From: Rheum nobile
Lineage: Eukaryota; Streptophyta; Magnoliopsida; Caryophyllales; Polygonaceae
Assembly: GCA_027886185.1 (NCBI GenBank)
Contig: WOAB01000864.1
Coordinates: forward strand, 2,480,001 to 2,544,000
Direction of reading: 5' to 3'
Length of the DNA stretch: 64,000 bases
Both the position numbers and the translations under genes were made by a program. Positions 21,163 to 32,420 of this stretch are shown here, piece by piece. A model generated the notes under the pieces. It was not told the origin of the DNA and did no database searches. It worked only from the letters and a program-made list of their open reading frames with translations. Positions within the stretch are counted from its first letter, which is position 1. Each line of letters opens with the position of its first letter.

Positions 21163-24070
21163 ATGGAGCCCGGTGAGAGAACGAAGCGTAGAACCAGACG
21201 AAACCTTGTCCGGGATGTTTCATTTCAGACTGAGGAGGAGGTAACCCGTAGGGTTGCGGGCGATAGTCAGGATGCTGGAGGATACGGGCAGGCAGGCAAT
21301 GTTGACCCCCATGTATTGCCGTTTGTGTCATCGCCATCGTTTCTTGTGGCGGGTGGTCGTGCGGACTCGGACCCGCAGTTGTACCCAGATTACAACGCGA
21401 GCCCGCTCCATGGTTATTCTGATACGATGGATCAGAATAACTATTATGGCCCTCCATTTAGTCCGTCGCCACAGCAGAGCCCTTACCATCATCAGAGCCC
21501 GGCGTCCCATCAGAGCCCTCACCTCCATCACACCCCGCTGTCCTATCACAGCCCTTACCTCCATCAGAGCCCTCACATCCATCATCACAGCCCCGTCTAT
21601 TATCAAGGCGGCGTAGATGATCAGATGGGGTACAACCCATGGGAGAACCCGGGGCTCAACCCGAACGCACCTCATCCTATGGTAAGTAGCCTTAATATAT
21701 GAAAATATGAGTGTATGATAAAAATGTAATTACTTATCATTTGTAAAAAAAATGTAGGACGAGGATAGTCAGGCTTGGGCTCCAAAAGGTCAACCTGATT
21801 ATGCGGACGAGGAGCCACAGGAAGCCACCTCTTCGCGGGCAAAACCTCCCCGAATGAAGAAAAAGGGCAGATATGACTCTGAATTGTAGGTTAGAGTACC
21901 TGGAGGTCCGGAGATGCCCGAACTTCTGAAGGGTTTTGCCAATCACGTGGCGTACACCCTTTACCAGCGCATTGTAAGTTGCATGGAAAACCTTATTCTT
22001 GTAATTTCACATTTTATTATAAATATGTCAAATCGATTGCTTACACTGGTTTCAAAATGCAAATATTTATAGCTTGTGCCACCGTTGAGGTTTCAGCAAT
22101 GAGGCAAACAGACACGCGCATGGCGTTTGCAGTTGGAAACGGAATGGGGTGAACTGGCATCTGGATTAGGCATGTGTTATATTCTGGATGTGATGCATGA
22201 GCATGTACACGAGACGTTGATTGGTGCGTTCGTTGAGCGCTGGCAACCTGAGACCAGCTCGTTCCATATGCCATGGGGAGAGATGACCATAACTCTCCAT
22301 GACGTATTGTTGATCCTTGGGCTAAGCATCAACGGAAAAGACATGGAACCTCCACAGAATTGGCAAGAGCAGTTGGGTGTGATTGATTTGAAGAAGGCCA
22401 TGGTGGCGGAGGCACAGGGATTCTTTGAGTTCCCTGCTAAGGAGGTGAAATCTGGTACCGTAACTGCTGAATTTTTCAAGAAGCATTACATAGAGGAATT
22501 GAATGACGAGCAGTGTGCATCTGGGTACTTGTTGGACTCTTGTCTCTTCCCGGACAAGTCCCAACACAAATTGCCACTGTACTATACGGGATTTGTGGAT
22601 GATCACTCGTCTACCATGGATTATGCATGGGGTGCTGGCGTTCTTGCCCACGTGTACCGCAGCTTGGGTGAGTGCATAAGAAAAGATGCGAGATTGATGT
22701 CCACGTGCTACACTCTGATTCATGTATTTTTTTTAATTATAAAAACTATTGTTTATACCAAGTTTTATTGTTGCAAATGTAATTATTCAATAAAATGGAT
22801 TGCTTATGAAAATTGCCTTTCAGGCGTGGATATACCAGTATTTTATCATCTTCAGACCTGCACAGAGTAGAGACTGGGACTCCGGACATGGTGAGTGCAT
22901 ATATTTATGTTTAGGTTGATTGGATGCCGTTCGGTACGATTAGGGGTGTTCATGGGTGGACCGGACCGGATTTTCGGACCGGACCGGACCGGAAATGACC
23001 GGACCGGACCGGTAAAATTCCGGTCCGGTCTCCGGTCCACCATTTCCCCAAAATCGGTTTCCGGTCCGGTCCAAACCCGGAAAAATTCCGGTCCGGACCG
23101 GAAGACCGGAATTTAAAAAAAAAATATTTTTTTTGTAATTTATATGTTTTATATATTTTTTTTAGAGATTTATATGTATTTTTTTGTAGATATTTTTTTA
23201 AATTTAATAAGTTAGGAGTATATATGTTTTATAAATATTTTTTTAGATATTTTTTTATAGATTTTAAATAAGAATTTAATTTTTTTATTTTTTAAAATTA
23301 AATCTGGTCCAAGACCGGACCGGACCGGATTAAGACCGGACCTGTCCGGTCCGGTCTTCGGTCCACATATGCCCAAAAATCCGGTCCGGTCCGGACCGGA
23401 TGAACACCCCTAGGTACGATTAATAGGTATGTTTAGGTTGACGTGATTTTTAATTATTTTGCATCTTATTTTGTTTAGGTTGATTGGATGTCATACGGTA
23501 CGGTTGACTTTAACGATGCAAGCTTCGCTCCATCACGCTTCCATGGAGTTATCTCGTGTCTTTGAATAACCGAGCCGTATATGCCAGACCGTGTGGCGAG
23601 ACAGTTTGCCCGTGTACAGCAGATTCCAAGAGCGCCTATAGTGCCTAAAAGGGCTTGGAGAGGAACAAAGATCAACAGCTACACGGTGGAGTACGACAGA
23701 GCTCGATTTGCATGGGATGCGCAGAATGTACATTCCATGACCCTAGATGCAATGGGCCCTCATGTCCAACAAGGTCATGACTGTAGCGGTGATTACATGG
23801 GCTAGTACCTCCCACGTACACACCCATTCGTCAACCCCCCGACCATTGAAGACTCAACACATGTATGAAATTGACTAATTTGTAGGTTGTTTAATGTCCG
23901 GTTAACTCTATCTATATTTATTATACATATCAACGTTTTTGTGTTGTGTGCAGGCAATCGAAAATTGCTACAATGATCTTGAGCCACATCGCAACCATGA
24001 ATGTGAAGATGTAGCAGAGGCGCTATGTCGGTCATTGGAGCGAATGTATCCCTTTCTTCCCAATCACTGA
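21163..24070 (+). pseudogene. PMD (plant mobile domain) gene of MULE A, broken
   Basis: The start MEPGERTKRRTRRNLVRD begins a Pro/His/Ser-rich N-terminus (repeats of HQSP/HHSP, 21463-21600). The plant mobile domain lies at 22127-22730, with ERWQPETSSFHMPWGEMTITL, DVLLILGLSINGKD and DYAWGAGVLAHVYRSL, and later exons continue it (PDRVARQFARVQQIPRAP; ENCYNDLEPH). PMD proteins are found both in transposons and in host silencing or nuclear genes of the MAIN/MAIL1 type. Stops at about 21888, 22101, 23566 and 23803, compared with sense codons in the MULE B copy, are all C-to-T or G-to-A. A hAT MITE sits in the intron before the exon starting at about 23480. Confidence 0.8.
22941..23412. mobile_element. 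hAT-type MITE with GGTCCGG repeats (472 bp)
   Basis: The perfect terminal inverted repeat taggggtgttcat/atgaacaccccta lies between 8-bp duplications GGTACGAT (22933-22940 and 23413-23420). Both the duplication length and the terminal sequence fit hAT elements. The two ends are packed with ccggaccggaccgg-like tracts in opposing orientations around an AT-rich centre, so it can form a long hairpin. It lies in an intron of the MULE A PMD gene. A diverged relative is at about 50190-50500. Confidence 0.88.
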
Positions 24071-24186
24071 GGAAACTATGGATACTGTTTTATGATTAAA
24101 CTTGTTTCGTTTTATGGATTTCATTAAACTTTGGATTATGGCAACACTGAATGTTATGACTTCTATTTGATTGTTTGTTGTGATAT

Positions 24187-25655
24187 TCTTGAGAGTGTTG
24201 ATAGGCGTTGTCGTGACACCTAAACAAAATAATCCTAACAAACCTAAACAAGTAATTTGGGTAAGCAAGGGTCGAATCCCACAGAGAATCAAATACTATT
24301 CTAACGATGTAATTGTATACCAACAAGTAACCAAGGGGGGTTTTTGTTTAAAAATAAACAAGTAAACAAAATAAATAAAAACAAAGACTTGAAATCAAAT
24401 TGGGAAAATAGCTCAGCCATACAAATATCCACACTTCAGATTGATAGATCGATCATTGATTATTCCTAGTCCTCAATACTCATGAATGTCCTAATCCCTG
24501 TTCTGATATAGTTATCAGTCCAACCAGTCCTGATAACCCTAACTATCAAATAACATAGAAGACCTTCTAGATTGAATCTATCAGCAGTAATGAATTCAGG
24601 AATAGATAGGTACATGCAAGTGTAGCAAACAGTCACACAATTGCATACAATTAATTCTCTACACTAACTAAGGGATCAAGATTCTCAAACAGTCTCCTCT
24701 AATCCTTAATAGTATGATCAATAACAATCTCAACAGGTTGTATAGAAAAAGGGAACCAATAGCGTAATACTAATCTTCTCTAGATTGTCAGGCTAGAGGG
24801 AACTACTATTATCAATCTATTTGATATCCTAATCAACAAATCAAGGGGAATCGATATACGATCAATGAGATTAAGTACGAGAGAGAATTAAAACAATCGT
24901 AGAAAGAGTAAAAGAATAACCTCACAATCAAATCAACCAAAGGCTTCAATTGTATGCCCGAGCAAAAGGTGCGAGAAAAACAAATAAAACTGAATGTAAA
25001 CTAGGTCTCCTTCTTCCGATACTAGGGAAAATTAGGTTAAGTCCCCTAACCCTAAAAGTCAAATGAAAAGATAACGAAAATAATCCCAAAAAGAAAAATA
25101 AAATATGAAATAATAAAAGAAAATAAAGGAAAAGAAAATCATAAAAGTGACTTCGGACGAAATTCCGGAGTGGGACTCCAGACGGAAATTCCGGAGTGGG
25201 ACTCCGGATTCGCTGCCGCGCCATTCCGCGGTCGCGGATCAGATTCCGCGGTCGTGGAAATATAAAATATGTTGTCGACCTGCTCGCTGGGGAATATTCC
25301 GCGGGCACGGAAAATAATCCACGGTCGCGGAAAATTATTTATTTCGCTCTGCGCTCTCGACTTCTCCGCGATCAAACTGTGCTCTTCACCCGCGGTCGCG
25401 GCTTGCTCGCGGTTTCACCTTCTTCTCTCCTTTGTGTGGCTTCTTCCTTCAATCTTCCTTGGTCTTCTCAAGGGGTTTACTCCTCGTCTTCAATAAATCT
25501 TCGTTTAAGCTTCTCCAAACCACCATATCCACACTTCTTCTCTCCAACTCCATACTCCACAGTTGTGCTCTAAATCCCTACAAATGGCACCCTAAATACC
25601 GGTAATAACTCCTAGATAAGCACTACAAAGTAGAGCTGATCAAGCGTATTCCCAA
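24187..25655. mobile_element. Unclassified insertion in MULE A
   Basis: Comparison with MULE B shows that about 1.47 kb is inserted here: homology stops at 'ttgtttgttgtgata' and resumes at 'atgtcttcattttgtat'. The left part contains 'gggtcgaatcccacagagaa' and other strings I associate with dispersed plant repeats. The right part has five copies of a 12-mer like ccgcggtcgcgg (25227-25400) and a short duplicated block 'attccggagtgggactcc' (about 25162 and 25190). No termini, duplication or protein could be defined, so the class is open. Confidence 0.5.
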
Positions 25656-26184
25656 GTTTAATATGTCTTCATTTTGTATTGTGTATGAGACCGTATTTTA
25701 AATCACGTGAAGCTAACGAACTAGATGACGTAATTATGTGTAAACCGCCATCACGATAAACAGTAGATCATACAGATAGGTTCAATTTTTCTTATTTTCC
25801 ACAAGTTGCAATTTTACAGAAGGCACAGAAACCGCCAGAAACCACATTCTGGTAAAGCGCACGGTTTGTGCCAAACCGTGCCATTTTACAGAATGATCAA
25901 AACCAGCCAGAAATAAGTAGAATTCCACACGTTATGTGTGGAACTGTACCACACGTAACGTGTGGTCTGTCTCCACACGTTACGTGTGGTGTGGATGGAG
26001 TAAGTGAGACCGCATGGTCATGCGGTCTAACGCACAGGCCGTGCGGTGTTCTCGGCTTTTCATCTAAAAAATACATCGAAGAACGCACGGCCGTGCGTTT
26101 TACCGCACAGGCCGTGCGGTGCTCTCGGCTTTCCTGTAAGCAAAATGACGAGGGAAACATGTGTCTTGGTATTTCACGAACAGC
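25656..26184. repeat. Convergent 3' region with short palindromes (MULE A)
   Basis: This region lies between the 3' ends of the PMD and transposase genes. It contains GCACGGTTTGTGCCAAACC-type inverted repeats (about 25859-25882), three ACGT palindromes (about 25927-25990) and two copies of a CCGCACAGGCCGTGCGG palindrome (about 26031 and 26104). MULE B has the equivalent array at about 45830-46090. They could act as terminators or as sources of hairpin RNA. Confidence 0.55.
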
Positions 26185-29100
26185 TCATAAATACAACGAA
26201 CATGCGTGTCTTGGTATTACATCAATGTCATTGCATAAAATAGTTTCAACTTTCTTCTTTCCTCTTTGCTTCTTTGGTTTGTCTGCTTGGTATGCCATCA
26301 ATCGATCAAGGAATGGATCTACCAAATCACCTACATCCGGGTCATGAAATCTCAGCCACGGCCTGTAAAGGTACGACAAGGGCGATGTTTCGGCAAGGCC
26401 AATCTACATCAAATTCATTGCATCATACATATGTTTTAACATAAGATAGTTTCAACTTATTTGATTGTATTAACGTACCGCAATAAAATGTTGCTCTTTC
26501 TGGACATGGCAAATGCATATCGTCTTCAACTTCTCTCCAACCGCTTGGTTTGGTTTCGCCCTCATAGGCATGTATGTCGTGCCTACACCAGCACCGACGG
26601 AGACGAACACACAGTTGAATGCAGTTGCCACCAAACATCCCATATCCGAGAGGTCCAACCACGTCTCCCATGGGGCAGGCATGTTGGGCGAAGGAAACCA
26701 TGCAAGCTTCGCCTCCATTGCCTCAAGTGTCATCGTAGACATCCAAATTGGCGCGAATAGCTCATACTCTTGTTTCAACGTAGCGATCATGGTACATCGA
26801 ACAAAAGCCCACTGCTCCTACCCTAAACCCAGACCATGCGCAATTGATCTGTATCCGCAGTTTCCATCACCAATTATTTCCCATCATCCTCCCACGTGTG
26901 GTTTCATACACTTGGGAAACTCCGTAATACATTGCCTAGGGTTCTTGATCAACTTCGTGTGACCCAAAAGCATAGGCTCCCGTGGTTGGCATGGCATGGT
27001 TGAAGCTTCCTTAGGTGGTCTTCCTTTTTGCTTCTTCGGAGGTGTTCCCTCCATCTGTTGGTCAATGTACTCCCATGCTGACGGTTGTCTTTTGGTGGGA
27101 ATGTTTAGAGCTCCTTGAGGCCGACCCTTATGCCTAACTTTAGCTGGCTCTTGCAGAGTAGTCCGCTCTGGATGTGCTATACTTGTTAGTGCATAGACAG
27201 CTCTGTGTTGATCATGCACTGGCAATGTGGGGAAGACGCTTGCAGCAAATTCTTCAAGCAACGACCTATTCACTCTACGTTCTCTGGCTTCTTCTTCTTC
27301 TTCTTATGTCCCCACTTCTGACAAGGTCAATTGCCTCCAGAACGGATACAATGAGCTAGGTTCAATTGGTTCCTGGTTCATCACATTACGCGCCATGTCA
27401 TGCACGCAAGGCAAGCCATCTCTGACCCTCATCTGGCATCTACATATAGTGTTCCATAATGGAGCTTCGCCTTTCTTGTATTCCTCAATCAACCGAGCTA
27501 GTGCAATCGCAGAGACCTTGTAGTGCAGCTTGCAGAAAAGATGTGCGTTTGTTATCAGCGTAAATCGATTTTCCATGCTCTCATTTAAGGCCCCCCTTAT
27601 CTCACTAATATGAGTGCGCAACCGTGCATCATATTGATCGAATACAGTGCAAAGGTTGTCATCATTGCTAGTGAAGAAGCTTTTAAGACTGGAATGAGCC
27701 CCTTCAACCCTGTATTGCAATCAAGAATCTGAAGTCAGTATATTGCTGTAAAAGTCTTAAGTTTAAATAACTAGTTAAATTTAAAAACATAATGCACAAA
27801 CATGTTAGTTGTGGTTGTTCCAAAAGTGAACACTGTATCTGTCCATACTGAGACAATTCTTTCCCTGTACGGGTCAAGCCAGTTTTTTTGTACGTACTGG
27901 AGACATTTTGGATATTTCCTCCAATCTTGCTGAATCTTCTTCAGTGTTGCTTCATACCCTTCTATGATTGTTTCTTTGAATAGTTTCATGTAATCGTTGG
28001 AAAACGTTGTGCCCCTAAACTTGTCCCCTTCTTCCCAAAGTCTTCAATATTCTTCCTCACATGGCGCCTACATAGAAGGAATTTTGCTTCTGGAAACTGC
28101 TTCTCTAAGGCGTTCATCAACGCCTTCTCCCGATCTGTAACCAAGCATGTGGGTGCTCGTTGGACCTTGACAAACATTTTTGAAAGTTGTTCTATGGCCC
28201 ACTTGTAACTCTCTTCGTCCTCATGCTCCAGAAACGCCCCGGCAATATTGTAGTTTTTCCAAACAGATGTGATGCCGACAATTTCAAGGAATGGCAAATC
28301 ATATCTGCACACATAATGATATGTTATGGCATGCTAATGATTACATGAACAAGTGAAGAATATAATAGATATGTGTGTTACTAACCTGTTAGTTGCGTAT
28401 GTAGAGTCCAACAACACAATGTACGGAAATGCCTTCAGCAACGACAACTGGTCTGGGCTTGCGAAGAAGATATTTGTTATCTTATTGGTCTCTGTATTGA
28501 ATCTATGCTCCATGAAGTATCCCTTATCATTGCACTCATATAAGAACTATTGCATCATTGTTCTTCCTTTCATGCCCTTTTTTCGTATCTCATGCATGAT
28601 GTTGTACACTTGCTTCATCTTGGTCAAGTTTCCTGGGGACGACTTGATTGTAGTAAAAATATTTTGAGGCTTACAATGATTAACTGGCATCACCCTAATA
28701 ATCTCCTTCTCTTCAGCGTTTGGTCGCCCAGCTAATGCATGACCATACAAATTCTTTTTTATCACATGATTGTGAGTTCCATGTTGTACACTGATCTTCC
28801 ATGATCCCTTTGGTCCTTCTTTCATCCTCAACATGAATGGACACCCACACTTCTTCGACTTTGTGGTGTCCCTCACTTGGTCAGCTTGTTTACGGATGTT
28901 TTGTCCATGCATATCGCATGGTAACCAAGACCCCCTAAGGGCTCTATACGCGGAAGGTTTATTCCTCCCCTTTATGATGCAGAACTTGTGACACACAACA
29001 GTCTCCCGTGCCCACATAAATGCTTCTTCTCTGGACTCTCAGATTTGGTCTGTTGTGAAGAACTCTGAATAATCAGCAGAGACGAAAACATCCTCTTCTG

Positions 29101-31320
29101 GCGGTACACTAAACTGAGGCTGTGTGTAGAGGGATGGAAAGCAAAATTGTGGGTTAGCAGAAGCCGAATTCTTAGTCTCTTCATGAGATAAAGATGCTTC
29201 TGGAGGCGGACAACTATAGTCAAACGATCCAAGTGAGAAGGATGGTATATCATCTGGTGTTTTACACTCAGATGGTGTGTTCTATTCCGGCAACGGTTGA
29301 TGAGGTGTTTCCCAACCAGAAAATGATTTTTGTGGGGTGCTCCAGTCATCGAGGGGAATATTGTTTAACCCTCATACAAATAATAGTTCGCCTGCATATA
29401 CATGGAATCGTCTAATCAAGTAGTTAACTAATTATCAACTGTGAAACCATAATTCCCGTTAAGAAAGCATTCTTAGACATCAATTTAAAGACACAGAAAT
29501 ACTCTCTATATAAATGTGTAATAACCCACCAGAAACCACATTCTGGTAAAGCGCACGGTTTGTGACAAATCGTGCCCTTTTACAGAATGCACAGAAGCCG
29601 CCAGAAACCAGAATCTGGTTGTGGTTTCAGACGTAACGTATGGACATGCTGCATACGTTAAGTGTGAAACATGTCCACACATAACGTGTGAAACCACAAT
29701 CTAGCACATGTTCCACACGTTACGTGTGGACATGTTTCACACGTTACGTGTGGACATGTTTGATAGCATCATGGCCAGCCATCAGATGGTTCACTAAGGG
29801 ACTGAGTCAACCAAGACCATGGCGTCCTCCCTGGAGTATTACTTAACTCAGTTTATTATATATTTCTATATTATTAGTTATTTCCAGTTTTAGTATATTT
29901 CCCATTTTCGTATTTCTATTTCAGTCATTTCTATTTCGGGTGTGTGCCAACTCTTGTAGAGTGGGCCGGCCCATTTAGCTAGAATTAGGCCCAAGTCCAT
30001 TAGGGTTTTTGGGAGAGTTCTTTGGCTATAAGTAGCCCCTTTGTACTTTATTTTAATTACGTTGGATTTTAGTTTACAAGTTGAGTTCGTTCCTTAGAAG
30101 TTGAGTACGCTCCTTCCTTGAATCCTAACGTCAACCCTTCGATCTCCGGATCAACCTATCCCGTAGCTCGTCGCTTCGAGCAAATCATTCACCGTCTCTT
30201 CGGTACTCAAGGTCATCTCTTTGACCTCTTCGTCATCTCTTTGACGCGTTAGAAAGGGTTATCTCTTTAACCCTAGGAAAGCCATCACTTTGGCTACGGA
30301 GGAGAAGATTCAACCTAGCTTGAGGAGTCAAGATCTTACATCGCGACATCGCCCAGGGGTTGTTCGCATCAACTGGTATCAGAGCGAGGTTGAATCTTCT
30401 CCTCCGTAGCCAAAGTGATGGCTTTCCTAGGGTTAAAGAGATAACCCTTTCTAACGCGTCAAAAAGATGACGAAGAGGTCAAAGAGATGACCTTGAGTAC
30501 CGAAGAGACGGTGAATGATTTGCTCGAAGCGACGAGCTACGGGATAGGTTGATCCGGAGATCGAAGGGTTGACGTTAGGATTCAAGGAAGGAGCGTACTC
30601 AACTTCTAAGGAGCGAACTCAACTTGTAAACTAAAATCCAACGTAATTAAAATGAAGTACAAAGGGGGCTACTTATAGCCAAAGAACTCTCCCAAAAACC
30701 CTAATGGGCTTGGGCCTAATTCTAGCTAAATGGGCCGGCCCACTCTACAAGAGTTGGCACACACCCGAAATAGAAATGACTGAAATAGAAATACGAAAAT
30801 GGGAAATATACTAAAACTGGAAATAACTAATAATATAGAAATATATAATAAACTGAGTTAAGTAATACTCCAGGGAGGATGCCATGGTCTTGGTTGACTC
30901 AGTCCCTTAGTGAACCATCTGATGGCTGGCCATGATGCTATCAATGTTTCACACGTTATGTGTGGAAATGCATAGGGCATAACGTGTGAAATTGTTCTTC
31001 AATGTAACGTGAATCTCGCTTTCTTACACATGTATCCCTCAAAATCTAGCATGTAAAACTTGGTTTCTAATACCTAAACAACAAATATCAAGTTCAAAAC
31101 TTTGAAAATCTAACATGTGAAACTTGGTTAAATCCTAAACCCTAAACAACAAATATCATGTATTGTTTTCTAAACCCTAAACAACTAAAGCTCAAAACTT
31201 TGGACATGTCCCAAACAAAAAATGAAAACTTTAACTTTAAATAACGAAAATTACCTCATTCGGAAGTGGATCCTCTTCGACATTGTTGTTCCAATAATCA
31301 TTGTTGTTCATATTGTCCAT
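26185..31320 (-). pseudogene. MULE A transposase with SWIM and OTU domains, broken
   Basis: Exon 1 starts at ATG 31320 (MDNMNNNDYWNNN) and is followed by a long intron holding the inverted-LTR insertion. Exon 2 (from about 29393) carries the FAR1/WRKY-GCM1-like zinc domain (KKCGCPFML ... GTHNH). The MULE DDE core follows (LLDSTYATN about 28400, TDREKA about 28130, EGAHSSLK about 27700). Next come a SWIM finger (CRCQMRVRDGLPCVHDMA, about 27440) and a C-terminal OTU domain with GDGNCGYRS (catalytic Cys codon at 26857-26859) and a distal QHFIAVR His. OTU proteins are cysteine proteases that usually remove ubiquitin. Several stops and indels break the frame. Confidence 0.85.
29761..30943. mobile_element. 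Palindromic LTR-PBS-inverted LTR insertion
   Basis: The left arm is an LTR in plus orientation (29761-30371, tgatagcatc ... cgcatca). It is followed by a full 18-nt primer-binding site TGGTATCAGAGCGAGGTT (30374-30391). The remainder (30387-30943) is an almost perfect inverted copy of 29761-30316. Both outer ends therefore carry the same LTR terminus, and the whole is flanked by ATGTT duplications (29756-29760, 30944-30948). It has no coding sequence. It lies in intron 1 of the MULE A transposase gene. The arms differ at only a handful of positions, so it is younger than the host element. Confidence 0.92.
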
Positions 31321-31812
31321 TTTTTTTCAAAAAATGAGAGTGTAAAACACAAATTTTTGAGTGTTTCAAATGAAGGGTTTAGGCTCGAAATTGGGGCTTA
31401 GTCGGGGAAGATGAAGAGGGGACCAGTAATTCAGTTAGGTGAGGACAAGACGGTTAATTCAATGCGTTTTACAATAGCCGAAACCCCACGTTACGTGGGA
31501 TGTTATCCCACACGTTACGTGTGAGCATCTACCATACATAACGTGTTGAGTTTATTCACACGTAACGTGGTACTTCTTTTTCCCTTAAGGGTTTAGGGTT
31601 TAAGGTTTAGGATTTAGGGTTAGGGTTTAGTGTTTAGGGTTTAGGGTTTTGATGTTTAGGATAAAAGACTCGTGACTACAGCTGTATACAACTATATACA
31701 ACAGCTGGTTATTAGCTGTCAAATATTTGTCAATCAGATTTCTCCTTTTTGAGGCTGGTTATTAGTTGTCAAACACATTGCCTTCTCACTATATAAGAAG
31801 CATTATGGTTGT
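31321..31812. promoter_or_regulatory. Bidirectional intergenic region with telobox-like repeats (MULE A)
   Basis: This region separates the divergent transposase (left) and GRF (right) genes. It holds four ACGT palindromes (31487-31570) and a run of telomere-like gtttaggg units (about 31589-31660). AAACCCTAA is a known plant promoter element (telobox) active in dividing cells. MULE B keeps the same arrangement at about 41620-41850. Confidence 0.55.
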
Positions 31813-31962
31813 TTGTTCACTACAACGATTCCAACACAAGCGGTGCCTAAAAATATACTTTTGGGTAAGCTTCTTCTTCTAGTTTCTATCGATTTAGTAA
31901 CCCTAATTTTTTATATTAATGGATTCATGATATTTGTAGGAAACCAAACACTACAACAAATA

Positions 31963-32420
31963 ATGGCATCTTCATCCAAATCATCAACAAACGCAGATAG
32001 GCTATGCTATTGTAATTTGAAAGTCGTTGTCCGAACTTGGGATTTACAGTGAAACTACAGAAGGAGGTATTGGGGATGCCCAGAAGTGAGGTGTCGTTTC
32101 AGGGAGTGGATTGATTCAATGTACGAGGACAGGGCACACGTGGTTATTCGACAACAATGACAGGAAAAACAAGATCTTGTTAAGGAAAATCAAGATCTTG
32201 TTAAGGAAAATCAAAATCTTGTTAAAGATCTTGATAACATTCGTAGGTATAACTTCAATCTATTAAATGATATACATCGTAGGTGATTAATGTCGTATGT
32301 TTTGTGTAATGTTGTTTATGTACTATCAACCTTTGTAGGGAGCAAGCAAATTTAGCAAAACAGAGATATCATATGAAGCGAACGTTTACCAGAGACTACC
32401 CTAATTTCTTCAAACGCTAA
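31963..32420 (+). pseudogene. GRF zinc-finger gene of MULE A
   Basis: The likely start is ATG 31963 (MASSSKSSTNADRLCYCNLK), after a leader intron ending at 31939. The protein shows a GRF-type zinc finger, a CxC pair in LCYCN followed by RRRYWGCPEVRCRFREW. A short coiled coil then carries near-identical heptads (QDLVKENQDLVKEN). A second exon from about 32340 ends PNFFKR at TAA 32418-32420. GRF fingers bind nucleic acid and often accompany DNA-processing enzymes. Two in-frame TGA codons (32050-32052 and 32158-32160) would be CGA by single transitions. Length would be about 125 residues. Confidence 0.7.

Noticed and set aside
26513..26962. 149-codon plus-strand frame over the OTU region of MULE A
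   Set aside because: It is the antisense of the OTU exon, whose motifs read on the minus strand. A similar shadow exists in MULE B at 45129-45416.
30374..30385. A primer-binding site that might mark a complete LTR retrotransposon
   Set aside because: No internal domain, polypurine tract or direct second LTR follows. The sequence goes straight into an inverted copy of the LTR.
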